Shown piece by piece: positions 1 to 7,383 of a stretch of 64,000 nucleotides of DNA; within the stretch, counting starts at the first letter, position 1, and every line of letters starts with the position of its first letter. The notes beneath the pieces are model-generated. The model saw only the letters and a list, made by a program, of their open reading frames with translations. It was not told the DNA's origin and made no database searches. The position numbers and the translations under genes were made by a program. This DNA comes from Sphingosinicella sp. LHD-64 (GTDB taxonomy: Bacteria; Pseudomonadota; Alphaproteobacteria; Sphingomonadales; Sphingomonadaceae): assembly GCF_031157375.1 (NCBI RefSeq), contig NZ_JAVIFV010000001.1:806001-870000 (forward strand), read 5' to 3'.

Positions 1-134
1 CTGGGCGTGAGCGCCGAATCCGCGGCCTCGTAGCAGAGCCTGGCGCTGCTGCTGCCGATCACCTGGACGCTCGCGGCGGCGGGAACGGAAATGACCGCAA
101 GCAAGGCGGCCGCAAGGAGCTTTCGAGCAGTCAC
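1..134 (-). CDS. exported protein, N-terminus only (cut by window edge)
   Basis: Only about the first 44 codons are present. A GTG start at 134 follows a GGGGGAG ribosome binding site. The peptide begins with a basic-hydrophobic signal sequence rich in Ala and Leu, with a probable cleavage site after an AAA motif near residue 21, followed by a mature start containing SSARLCYEA. That start resembles small exported tetratricopeptide-type proteins of sphingomonads, but the repeats themselves would lie outside the window. Start and secretion signal are directly visible; the family assignment is a guess. Confidence 0.55.
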   Translation of the reverse strand, partial: MTARKLLAAALLAVISVPAAASVQVIGSSSARLCYEAADSALTP

Positions 135-161
135 GATCGACTCCCCCAATTGTCAGCCCAC

Positions 162-183
162 GCGCCGGTTATAGCACCGGCGC
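162..183 (-). terminator. possible terminator hairpin after the cupin-like gene
   Basis: A perfect 7-bp stem (GCGCCGG/CCGGCGC) with an 8-nt loop lies about 40 nt downstream of the stop of the minus-strand gene ending at 224. There is no T-tract, so intrinsic termination is uncertain. Confidence 0.3.
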
Positions 184-223
184 CCCATTCGTACCATCAT
201 ATGAACCGCGATCTTCGAGGAGG

Positions 224-1162
224 TCAGGCGGCCGGCTGATACGCGCCTTCGATCCAGCCGCGCCCCGCTTCGAGCCGGCCGACTTCGCGCTGCGCCATGC
301 CGGCGACCAGCAGGCTGCCGCTGTCCGCCGCGTCTTCGAACAGAGCGATCCGCGCGTCGAGCGTCGCTGCCGCCCCGGCACGGGCGTGCAGCGCGCACCA
401 GCGCACCCGGTCGCTCGGATGGCTGCGCGCGAACTCGGCCAGCAGATCCGTCCCTTCCTCGCCGCCATAATGTGCAGCGAGCGCCAGCATCGGCTCGAGT
501 GACGTACGCGTCATGATCCGCTCGATCGTGCCGTCCCGGACATTGAAGCCGTACTGGTCGCGGAAGATCGCGGCGTGCGCGGTCTCGAGAATGTTGATCG
601 AGACCGACATCTCGTCGGCCGGAAGCTGGTCGTGCACGTCGCGATGGGCGCGGTAGAGCATCACCTTGCCGGGATCGAGCTTTGACCGCTCGATGAACCT
701 CAGGTCCACCTTCTCGCCCGGAATGCCGACGACTTTCTCATAATCATATTCGTAATAGTCGCTCCAATAGCCCGGCCCCAGATAGCCGACGGTCAGGAAC
801 GAGAAATTGTGGTCGTGCGGCTTGTGGTAGAAAAAGGGGTCGGTGCCGCTGTGGCGGACCATGCTGTCGTTGAGTGCCGGCCAGAAATTGGCGCGGATGA
901 CGAAGCGTTGCGCGCTCGCATGGAGCAGCACCACCTGGGCGGTATAGTGATTGTCGCGGACCTGGCCGAGGCAGCGCTGCTTCAGTTCGGCGATCATGAG
1001 GTCGGCGAGGAAGCGGCGGTTGTTGGCGAGCTTCTTCAGCTCATGCCCCCAGGCGCAGAACCCGTCCTCGTCCCGGGGATCGAAAGGGCCCGTCTCGAGC
1101 CGCTCGACCAGCTCGCCGAGCTCGCAGCTCTCCTCCGTCGGGCAATCGATCACGCGCGGCAC
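224..1162 (-). CDS. cupin-like beta-domain plus helical-repeat protein, putative peptide-modifying enzyme
   Basis: 312 residues, GTG start at 1162 behind a strong AGGAGGG site. It overlaps the end of the upstream gene by 13 nt, so translation is probably coupled. The middle has a beta-rich segment with clustered histidines: HKPHDHNF near residue 113, then YRAHRDVHDQL near residue 170. This suggests a metal-binding double-stranded beta-helix, as in cupins or Fe(II)/2-oxoglutarate enzymes. The C-terminal ~110 residues are Ala/Leu-rich helices resembling HEAT repeats. Architecture parallels the upstream 332-residue protein, so the two may be distant paralogues acting as a pair on the 44-residue peptide. 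I do not recognise a named family; enzyme activity is inferred only from the His cluster and context. Confidence 0.6.
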   Translation of the reverse strand: MPRVIDCPTEESCELGELVERLETGPFDPRDEDGFCAWGHELKKLANNRRFLADLMIAELKQRCLGQVRDNHYTAQVVLLHASAQRFVIRANFWPALNDSMVRHSGTDPFFYHKPHDHNFSFLTVGYLGPGYWSDYYEYDYEKVVGIPGEKVDLRFIERSKLDPGKVMLYRAHRDVHDQLPADEMSVSINILETAHAAIFRDQYGFNVRDGTIERIMTRTSLEPMLALAAHYGGEEGTDLLAEFARSHPSDRVRWCALHARAGAAATLDARIALFEDAADSGSLLVAGMAQREVGRLEAGRGWIEGAYQPAA

Positions 1163-2148
1163 AGCAGACCCTCCTGATCGGCGGTCGCCTCCGGAAAGAA
1201 CAGGTCGAGCGTCTGGCCGGCCGCCGCGCGGACCTCCGGGTGCGGATCGCGTGCCGCCAGTCGCCGGAGCGCGGGAAGCGCGGCGTTGGCATCCATCGCG
1301 AGCATCTCGCGCATGATGTGCCAGCGGGTGTAGAACTGGGGCATTGCGCCCAGCAGCTCCTCGAAGAGCGGGAACGCATCCTGACGCTCCATCGTGCGCA
1401 GCAGCGACACCATGAGCTGGATGCGCGAGCTCGCCTCGTCGGTGCTGCTCGTCCCGATGAGCGCGAGCGTCCGGCTGTCATATTCGGCGGCGAGCGGCGC
1501 GGCGCCGGTGCGCACCAGCGCCTGGAAATAGACCATGTCGCTGGTGGCGTGCTCGATGACGAAGCTCTGGCGGCGGCCGTCGATCACGATCTCCTCGCCA
1601 TCCTCGATCCGCCGGCGGCCGACGAGGCGGGCCGTGCCGGCCTCGGACGCGACGAAATTCTCGCCGATCCGTGGCGCCTCCCAGAAGGAGAGCGTGGCGC
1701 CGCCCGCCTTCACGTAGCGAAACAGGGTGACGAGGCCCGAAAAGCCGATCGACGTCGCCCCGCGCGGGCCGGCCTTCTTGGCGGCGAGCATCTCGACGCC
1801 GGTCACGCCCATTGCAAGCGACAGATCGTCATTGTGGAACAGGAGGAGACCGGTGTGGATCTCGCTCGTCGCCGGCTGGAAGGGCGGACGAAAGAAGCCG
1901 TCGGCGCGGCTGGAGGCGATGAGGTCGCGCACCAGCGCCGAAAGATCGTCGCCGCGATCCAGGAAGCGGCGGGCGGCCGCGAGCACCGCCTCGGGCGTGC
2001 GCGCCGGCAATGCGGCGAGCGCGCGATCGATGTCGGTCATCAGCGGATGCCCGCTCCATCGGCGGGCGCAGGCCTCGACACGCCGGTGCGATTCATCCTG
2101 CGCCGAACGATCGGCCAGCCAGCCGCGCAACGCCGGGCCGGGGATCAT
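1150..2148 (-). CDS. beta-domain plus HEAT-like repeat protein, partner of the cupin-like protein
   Basis: 332 residues. The ATG at 2148 is preceded by AAGGGACGAGG. An internal ATG at about 2040 is also possible but has no good ribosome site. The reading frame stays open far upstream, but that extension would run through the peptide gene and hairpin and is rejected. Residues about 95-235 look beta-rich with few metal ligands (SEIHTG, FVIEHA). The C-terminal third has helical pairs, with a clear HEAT-like unit near DPHPEVRAAAGQTL. It lacks the dense His cluster of the downstream protein, so it may be a regulatory or peptide-binding partner rather than the catalyst. It is encoded after the small peptide gene and an intervening hairpin. 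Function unknown. Confidence 0.6.
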   Translation of the reverse strand: MIPGPALRGWLADRSAQDESHRRVEACARRWSGHPLMTDIDRALAALPARTPEAVLAAARRFLDRGDDLSALVRDLIASSRADGFFRPPFQPATSEIHTGLLLFHNDDLSLAMGVTGVEMLAAKKAGPRGATSIGFSGLVTLFRYVKAGGATLSFWEAPRIGENFVASEAGTARLVGRRRIEDGEEIVIDGRRQSFVIEHATSDMVYFQALVRTGAAPLAAEYDSRTLALIGTSSTDEASSRIQLMVSLLRTMERQDAFPLFEELLGAMPQFYTRWHIMREMLAMDANAALPALRRLAARDPHPEVRAAAGQTLDLFFPEATADQEGLLCRA

Positions 2149-2175
2149 CGCCTCGTCCCTTTTCTGCGGAAAAGC

Positions 2176-2205
2176 GGGCGGAAGCGCGGGGTGTCGCTTC
2201 CGCCC
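2176..2205 (-). terminator. attenuator or terminator hairpin between peptide gene and enzyme genes
   Basis: A perfect 11-bp stem (GGGCGGAAGCG with CGCTTCCGCCC) and 8-nt loop begins 14 nt after the stop of the 44-residue peptide gene. On the minus strand it is followed by GCTTTTCC, a weak T-tract. Partial termination here would give more precursor transcript than enzyme transcript, a common arrangement in peptide natural-product operons. Confidence 0.6.
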
Positions 2206-2219
2206 AAATAGCCCCGCGC

Positions 2220-2354
2220 TCAGAGCGCGATGAACAGGGAAATGGCGATGCCCAGGCAGATCGGACCGCCGACCTCCTGCTGCTTCACCGAACCGTGGAT
2301 CGCGACGCTGGTCTTCAGCTCCGGGATCGCGGCGAGGTCGATCTTCCTTTTCAT
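2220..2354 (-). CDS. 44-residue peptide, candidate RiPP-like precursor
   Basis: ATG at 2354 lies 7 nt after GAGGGG, a good ribosome site. The peptide has a charged N-terminal half (MKRKIDLAAIPELKTS), a QQEVGG junction at residues 25-30, and a hydrophobic tail containing one Cys (PICLGIAISLFIAL). The double glycine at 29-30 resembles a leader-peptidase site. A leader/core layout with a short hydrophobic core, followed by an attenuator hairpin and two putative modification proteins, is the evidence for a ribosomally made, modified peptide. It could alternatively be a small membrane protein, since the tail could form one short transmembrane segment. The core does not fit the lasso pattern: there is no Asp or Glu at ring-closing positions. 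Confidence 0.6.
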   Translation of the reverse strand: MKRKIDLAAIPELKTSVAIHGSVKQQEVGGPICLGIAISLFIAL

Positions 2355-2655
2355 GACAATCCCCTCTGGAGAGCGTCGATACAGACGAAGGGGGGAGAGA
2401 GGCGAACGTCGACAGCTCGGCCAAGAAACTGCCGGCGGCTTGCTCCAGCATCCGGCGCCAATAAAGCAAAGGCGCCCTCAAGCTGGTCCGACCGGGACGG
2501 CGTTCGCCCCTTCCCGATGCCTTAGTCCCGGCCCGCGCGAAAACATGTCGCATGGTTACCGATTTTTTTACCATGGCCCGATGCACCGGAAGACGGGCTT
2601 GCCATTGCGGCGTCCGCCAGTCGAAATAACCGTCTCACGCAGGAGAATGTGGAAA
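2355..2655. promoter_or_regulatory. divergent intergenic region with a possible operator
   Basis: About 300 bp separate the minus-strand peptide gene from the plus-strand phosphotransferase gene, so promoters for both should lie here. The clearest structure is an inverted repeat at 2551-2575, CATGGT-N13-ACCATG, around an unusual run of seven T in otherwise GC-rich DNA. This could be a repressor operator for the phosphotransferase gene. No convincing -35/-10 pair was identified. No additional gene was recognised. Confidence 0.35.
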
Positions 2656-3726
2656 ATGGACCGCAGCACCCAGAACAGCGGCACCGGCGACGTGAGGGCC
2701 GCCCACCAGTTCGATGTCGCCGGCCTTGAGGCCTGGATGGCGGATCACGTGGACGGCTTCGCCGGGCCGCTTCGGGTCGAGCAATTCAAGGGCGGCCAGT
2801 CCAACCCGACCTACAAGCTGGTGACGCCGGCGCGCAGCTATGTCCTTCGCCGCAAGCCGCCCGGCAAGCTGTTGCCCGGCGCCCATGCGGTGGACCGGGA
2901 ATATCGCGTCATCACCGCGCTCGGCGCGCAGGGTTTTCCGGTCGCCAAGACCTACGGCCTTTGCCTCGACGAGACGGTGATCGGCACCATTTTCTACGTC
3001 ATGGAAATGGTCGAGGGGCGGATCTACTGGGAACCGGACTTCCCCGAGGTCGCGGCCGCCGACCGCCCGCTCTACTTCGACGCGATGAACGCGACGCTGG
3101 CCGCGCTCCACAGCATCGACCCGGAAACGGCGGGCCTCGACGACTATGGCAAGCCGGGCAATTATTTCGCGCGGCAGATCGCGCGCTGGTCGAAGCAATA
3201 TGTCGAGGATGCCGACGCCGGACGGGTCGCCGCGATGGACCGGCTGGTCGAGTGGCTGCCCGCCAACGTGCCGCCGGACGAGCCGCAGCCGCGTGTGATC
3301 CACGGCGACTTCCGTTGCGACAACATGATCTTCCATCCGACCGAGCCCCGCGTGATCGCCGTCCTCGACTGGGAGCTGTCGACCCTCGGCCACCCCCTCG
3401 CCGACTTCAGCTATCACCTGATGATGTACCGGATGCCCTACGGTGTGAGTTCCGGCCTCGTCGGCCTCGACCTTGCCGCGCTGAATATCCCGGGCGAGGC
3501 GGACTATGTCGCGGCCTATTGCCGGCGTACCGGCCGCGACGGCATTCCGCACCTCGATTTCTACGTCGCGTTCAACCTGTTCCGGCTGGCCGGCATCGTC
3601 CATGGCATCAAGGGCCGGGTGGCGCGGGGCACCGCGTCTTCCGCCCACGCTGCCAGCATGGCCGCCGGGCTGGAGCCGCTCGCCGACCTCGCCTGGGCGC
3701 AGGCGAAGAAGGCTGGCGCACGCTAA
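2656..3726 (+). CDS. phosphotransferase family protein (aminoglycoside-phosphotransferase/ACAD10-like kinase fold)
   Basis: 356 residues. The ATG at 2656 is chosen because AGGAG ends 10 nt upstream; an ATG at 2647 is too close to it. The protein has a GGQSNPTY glycine-rich N-lobe segment near residue 40, the catalytic HGDFRCDN motif at residues 216-223 and the metal-binding LDWE at 237-240. These are the hallmarks of the APH kinase superfamily. The GGxSNPTYK signature matches the kinase-like domain of ACAD10/11, which phosphorylates 4-hydroxyacyl groups during fatty-acid catabolism. No acyl-CoA dehydrogenase gene is adjacent, so the substrate is uncertain. Cytoplasmic. Confidence 0.85.
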   Translation: MDRSTQNSGTGDVRAAHQFDVAGLEAWMADHVDGFAGPLRVEQFKGGQSNPTYKLVTPARSYVLRRKPPGKLLPGAHAVDREYRVITALGAQGFPVAKTYGLCLDETVIGTIFYVMEMVEGRIYWEPDFPEVAAADRPLYFDAMNATLAALHSIDPETAGLDDYGKPGNYFARQIARWSKQYVEDADAGRVAAMDRLVEWLPANVPPDEPQPRVIHGDFRCDNMIFHPTEPRVIAVLDWELSTLGHPLADFSYHLMMYRMPYGVSSGLVGLDLAALNIPGEADYVAAYCRRTGRDGIPHLDFYVAFNLFRLAGIVHGIKGRVARGTASSAHAASMAAGLEPLADLAWAQAKKAGAR

Positions 3727-3765
3727 CCGGATTGCCTAGTCTTGCGGCAGGCGGAGGGGGAGCTC

Positions 3766-5781
3766 GTGCCGGAAACGGGAAACGGCAGCGGCTGGACGGA
3801 GAGGCTCAGACGCAACCTGCGGCAGATCGGAGCCGTGCGCCTGCTGCTCACATTGCTGTTCCTCGTCGCCGGTATTTATCTGGCCCGCTTCGGCTGGGAG
3901 GTGCCGCTCGCCAGCGACGCCGAGCGCGCGCTGTACGACCTGCGCTTCGACCGCGAGGCGGAGCGGGTGCTGCAGCAGGACGACCGCATCGTTCTCGTCA
4001 CCTACAATGACGACACGCTCGCCGAACTCGGCAAGCGCTCGCCACTCGATCGGGCGATGCTCGCGCAGGCGCTCACGGCGATCGACGGCATGGGCCCGCG
4101 CGCGATCGGCATCGACATCCTGATCGACCAGGCCCAGCCCGAGGACGACGAACTGATCGTGGCGATGCGCAACATGCGGACGCCGACGTTCCTCGCCTTC
4201 GCCTCGGCGCGGCACAATCCCGACCAGATCCTCCCCTGGCAGGAGGAATTCCTGACCGATTTCCTGCGACAGGTCTCGTCCGGCCCGGTGCGACCCGCGA
4301 GCATAAGGCTCGAAACCGATCTCGCCGACGGCGTGATCCGCCGCTGGCCGGGCCAGCCCGACGGCCTGCCGCCGCTGCTCGCCCGGGCGATGGCACCGGG
4401 TCATCCGGCGTTCGGCCAGTATCGCGGCGCCATCGATTTCCGCGTGCCGGGTACGGCCGAGAGCGACGAGGTGCCGGTCTTCACCAACCTCCCGATCCAG
4501 TTCGTCGCCCAGTTCCCGGACGGCGTGCGCGACATGATCGCCGGGCGCTACGTGCTGATCGGCGGCGACATCCAGGACCTCGACAATTACGAGACGCCGA
4601 TGACCCGCGTCACCGGCAACTGGACCAAGGGTCTGGAGGTCCACGCCCAGATCCTCGCCCAGATGCTCGACGGGCGGATGCCGGCGCCGATCCGCCCCTG
4701 GGCCTTGTGGCTCGCCGCGATCGGCGTGGTCGCGGCCGGCGCGCTGACCAGCCTGATCGAGGCGCGCGGCTGGAAGCTCGCGCTGGCGCTGGCGGCGCAG
4801 ATCGCTTTCTTCGGCTATTTCCCTTTCTACCTCCAGCAGAGCGGCATCGACACGCTCACCCTCCCGGCCTTCGGCTGGGGCGCGGGCTGGCTGCTCGCCT
4901 TCATCGGCGTCGGCACCGCGGCGCGGGCGGTCGGCTCCGAGCAGCGCCGCTTCGCCCAGTCGGCGCTCGGCAAATACCTCCCTGCCGACGTTGCCGCGCA
5001 GATCATGCGCGATCCCAGCCGCCTCGCGCTCACCGGCGAGAAGAAGCATATCTACACCTTGTTCACCGATCTTGAGGGCTTCACCAAGCTCTCCCACGCG
5101 ATCACGCCGGAACAGCTCTCCAGCCTGCTCAACACCTATCTCGACCGGATGAGCGACGTGGTGCTGAAGCATGGCGGCACGATCGACAAGTTCGTCGGCG
5201 ATGCCGTCGTCGCCTTCTGGGGGGCACCGATCGCCCGGCCCGACGATGCCGACCGCGCCGTCCGCGCCGCGATCGAGATGTACGAGGAGGGCAATCTCTT
5301 CTCGGAAGAAGGCGGCGAGGACCTGCCGCCGATCGGCATCACCCGGGTCGGCCTCCATTATGGCGAGGCGGTGGTCGGCAATTTCGGCGGCGAGGGGCGC
5401 ATCCAGTACACGGCGCTCGGTGACGGCATGAACACCGCGGCGCGACTCGAATCGGCCAACAAGGCGCTCAAAACCACCGCTCTGATCAGCTCGGAAGCCC
5501 GAAATCAGGCCTCCATCGACGTCTTCCGGCCGATGGGCCGGATCGTGCTCAGCGGCCGCGCGACGCCGGTCGAGGTCTGGGAACCCGTTCCAAAGATGGA
5601 AGAAAATCTTCGCGCTCGGCTCGTCGCGCTCTGGCAACGGTTCGACGGCGGCGACACAGAGGCGCTCGTTCAGCTTTCTGCAATCGCAGATGAACATAAC
5701 CAGGATGCAGCACTACTCGAATTCATCTATAGGATCCGGGAAGCGGGTCCGGGAGGGCACTATGTTTTGGGGTCAAAATAA
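3766..5781 (+). CDS. CHASE2-domain class III adenylate/guanylate cyclase
   Basis: 671 residues from a GTG at 3766 preceded by GGAGGGGGAG; an upstream in-frame TTG at 3742 lacks this site. Residues 24-40 form a membrane segment, followed by a periplasmic CHASE2 sensory domain to about residue 305. Hydrophobic helices at about 311-390 follow, then a cytoplasmic cyclase domain from about 425. The catalytic domain is intact: FTDLEGFTKLS (433) supplies metal-binding Asp, IDKFVGDAVVAFWG (473) the base-recognition Lys and second Asp, and YTALGDGMNTAARLES the purine and transition-state residues. It should make cAMP or cGMP in response to an extracytoplasmic signal. It overlaps the next gene by 20 nt, so the exported protein downstream may take part in sensing. 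Confidence 0.92.
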   Translation: MPETGNGSGWTERLRRNLRQIGAVRLLLTLLFLVAGIYLARFGWEVPLASDAERALYDLRFDREAERVLQQDDRIVLVTYNDDTLAELGKRSPLDRAMLAQALTAIDGMGPRAIGIDILIDQAQPEDDELIVAMRNMRTPTFLAFASARHNPDQILPWQEEFLTDFLRQVSSGPVRPASIRLETDLADGVIRRWPGQPDGLPPLLARAMAPGHPAFGQYRGAIDFRVPGTAESDEVPVFTNLPIQFVAQFPDGVRDMIAGRYVLIGGDIQDLDNYETPMTRVTGNWTKGLEVHAQILAQMLDGRMPAPIRPWALWLAAIGVVAAGALTSLIEARGWKLALALAAQIAFFGYFPFYLQQSGIDTLTLPAFGWGAGWLLAFIGVGTAARAVGSEQRRFAQSALGKYLPADVAAQIMRDPSRLALTGEKKHIYTLFTDLEGFTKLSHAITPEQLSSLLNTYLDRMSDVVLKHGGTIDKFVGDAVVAFWGAPIARPDDADRAVRAAIEMYEEGNLFSEEGGEDLPPIGITRVGLHYGEAVVGNFGGEGRIQYTALGDGMNTAARLESANKALKTTALISSEARNQASIDVFRPMGRIVLSGRATPVEVWEPVPKMEENLRARLVALWQRFDGGDTEALVQLSAIADEHNQDAALLEFIYRIREAGPGGHYVLGSK

Positions 5782-6472
5782 GGTCCGGTTGAGCCGTCTT
5801 GCGCTCACTGCTCTGTTCGTCGCCGGCGCCGCTTCGGCCAGCGCCAACGTCCTGGTCGTCCGCTCGTCGGGCCCATCCGCGGGGAATTACCCGGCCGGCC
5901 GCTCGCTGCCCGACAATGCGCGGATCGCCCTGCGCAGCGGCGACACGCTGGTCGTGCTCGACGCGCGCGGCACCCGCACCTTCCGCGGGCCGGGCAACTT
6001 CACCCCGGCGAGCGCGGCCCAGGCCGGCCAGCGCACCACAAATGCGGGAGGCCGCGTCGCCCGCATCGGGGCGGTACGCAGCGCCGGCATCGTGCCGGCA
6101 TCGCCGAGCACGATCTGGCAGGTCGACGTGTCGCAGAGCGGCACGGTCTGCCTGGCCAATCCCGGAGACGTGACGCTCTGGCGTGCCGAACCGAGCCGCG
6201 CGGCCCGCCTGTCGATCTCCGGCCCGGGCGGCGCCTCGCGCACCGTCCAGTGGGCGGCGGGCAGCCCCACCGTGGCCTGGCCGCGCGACCTGCCGATCAC
6301 CGCCGGCACGCCCTATCAGCTGCGCCAGTCCGACGCCGCGGCGCCGACCAGCATCACCTTCCGGCAACTGAATTCGGCGCCGGGCGACATGCAGGGCGTC
6401 GCGCAGGCGCTGATCGCCAACGGCTGTCAGGAGCAGCTCGACCTCCTGGTCGACAGCGCGCCGGCGCAATAG
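5762..6472 (+). CDS. exported FecR-like hypothetical protein coupled to the cyclase
   Basis: 236 residues. The ATG at 5762 follows GGGAGGG and lies inside the end of the cyclase gene. A signal peptide with cleavage around ASA-NV (residue 28) precedes a beta-rich mature protein. The segment RIALRSGDTLVVLDARGTR resembles FecR-type beta domains, which often accompany CHASE2 proteins. Later regions are low in charge and contain two cysteines (TVCL and NGCQ) that could form a disulfide. A periplasmic ligand or accessory for the CHASE2 sensor is a reasonable inference from the 20-nt overlap; no enzymatic motif is visible. Confidence 0.6.
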   Translation: MFWGQNKVRLSRLALTALFVAGAASASANVLVVRSSGPSAGNYPAGRSLPDNARIALRSGDTLVVLDARGTRTFRGPGNFTPASAAQAGQRTTNAGGRVARIGAVRSAGIVPASPSTIWQVDVSQSGTVCLANPGDVTLWRAEPSRAARLSISGPGGASRTVQWAAGSPTVAWPRDLPITAGTPYQLRQSDAAAPTSITFRQLNSAPGDMQGVAQALIANGCQEQLDLLVDSAPAQ

Positions 6473-6500
6473 GCGGCACCTGATCGTTCTTCAATCGCAA

Positions 6501-6583
6501 CCCTGAACTCGTTTCAGGGTCCACGAACACGGAGCGCCCCAGTTCGCGCAAGCCGTGTTCATGGATCCCGGATCAAGTCCGGG
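6501..6583. repeat. nested inverted repeats, REP-like
   Basis: The spacer between convergent genes holds two small hairpins (CCCTGAA/TTCAGGG at 6501-6519 and CCCGGA/TCCGGG at 6567-6583). They are nested with a longer 12-nt inverted pair, CCACGAACACGG (6521-6532) and CCGTGTTCATGG (6553-6564), with one mismatch. The sequence type (GATCCCGGATCAAGTCCGGG) is a common intergenic repeat of alphaproteobacteria. It may serve as a bidirectional terminator. Confidence 0.6.
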
Positions 6584-6682
6584 ACAACGTAGGGGGAACG
6601 CCGACGAAATTACTTCCCTACCGGGACACCGCGCTTCCCCTCAGGAACGCATTGGCGCCCGGCACGCGCTTCGGCGCGTTGG

Positions 6683-7372
6683 TCAGCAATTGCTTCCCAC
6701 GCGCCCCTCGCGCGCCGCAGCCAGCCGGCATTGGTAGAGCGGGTTGGCGTGCAGACGCTCCAGGAAAACGTCGGCGAGGCGGAAGCCCGCAATAAGATCA
6801 GTCGGATAGTGGACCCCGCCGATCACCCGGAGTTGCGCGGATCGGCTGGCCGCCGCGCGTAGGGAGTTGGCGCGTTCAGGGAAGAGATCGGCGAGCACGT
6901 CCGCCCACACCCGGGTCGCGGCGGCGCGGCCACTGGGCCAGCTGTTGGTGCCATGCCCTTCGATCGACAGCGACGGGCGCACGCGCGGATCGCGCTGGTG
7001 CGGACGGGCGCGCTGAGGGCCCCGCGCCTTGATGACATCCACGGTACGGGTCATGTCCGCGCGCACCGCCTCAAACAGGGCGAAGGCGGCCGGCTGGCGC
7101 GCGGGATCATAGCCCGGCCCGAGGGCACGCCGGGCCCAATCGAGCGGCGGCATGTCGCCGTCGAGCGCGGCTTCCCGGGCGAGCTCCGGGGTGCGCAGCG
7201 CTTCAACGATGAACACCGCCTCAAGGTCGGCGGTGCCGGCAAGGCTGTTATCGGCGGGCGGCGCGGACGCGAGCGCAACGAGCCCGTCCCGCTCCGCATC
7301 AATGAAAGTCTGGGCCGCTGCGGGCTGGGCGACCGACATCGAAACCGCAAGCGCGACGAGGAGGGTTCGCAT
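6683..7372 (-). CDS. PAP2-family (class A acid phosphatase-like) exported protein
   Basis: 229 residues from the ATG at 7372, 8 nt after AGGGG; an ATG at 7378 is too close to it. A signal peptide ends near QPAAAQ. The phosphatase signature is recognisable as KARGPQRARP, then SWPSGRAAA near residue 142, then SRSAQLRVIGGVHYPTD. In the family the middle motif is PSGH; here the His is replaced by Arg, which may impair or alter catalysis, while the other two motifs are intact. It begins 11 nt after the TonB receptor stop, so the two are probably one operon and it may act on material taken up by the receptor. Periplasmic. Confidence 0.8.
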   Translation of the reverse strand: MRTLLVALAVSMSVAQPAAAQTFIDAERDGLVALASAPPADNSLAGTADLEAVFIVEALRTPELAREAALDGDMPPLDWARRALGPGYDPARQPAAFALFEAVRADMTRTVDVIKARGPQRARPHQRDPRVRPSLSIEGHGTNSWPSGRAAATRVWADVLADLFPERANSLRAAASRSAQLRVIGGVHYPTDLIAGFRLADVFLERLHANPLYQCRLAAAREGRVGSNC

Positions 7373-7383
7373 CGGCATGTCCC

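Noticed and set aside
2220-2354. Lasso peptide precursor
   Set aside because: After the GG the candidate core has no Asp or Glu to close a ring, and no B/C maturation enzymes are present.
2149-2586. Upstream extension of the 332-residue HEAT-like protein to about 478 residues
   Set aside because: The extension would run through the 11-bp hairpin and the separate peptide gene in another frame, and its translation is Arg-rich nonsense. The ATG at 2148 has its own ribosome site.
2230-2655. Upstream extension of the phosphotransferase gene
   Set aside because: The extra ~140 residues do not resemble the family and overlap the divergent peptide gene. AGGAG at 2641 supports the start at 2656.
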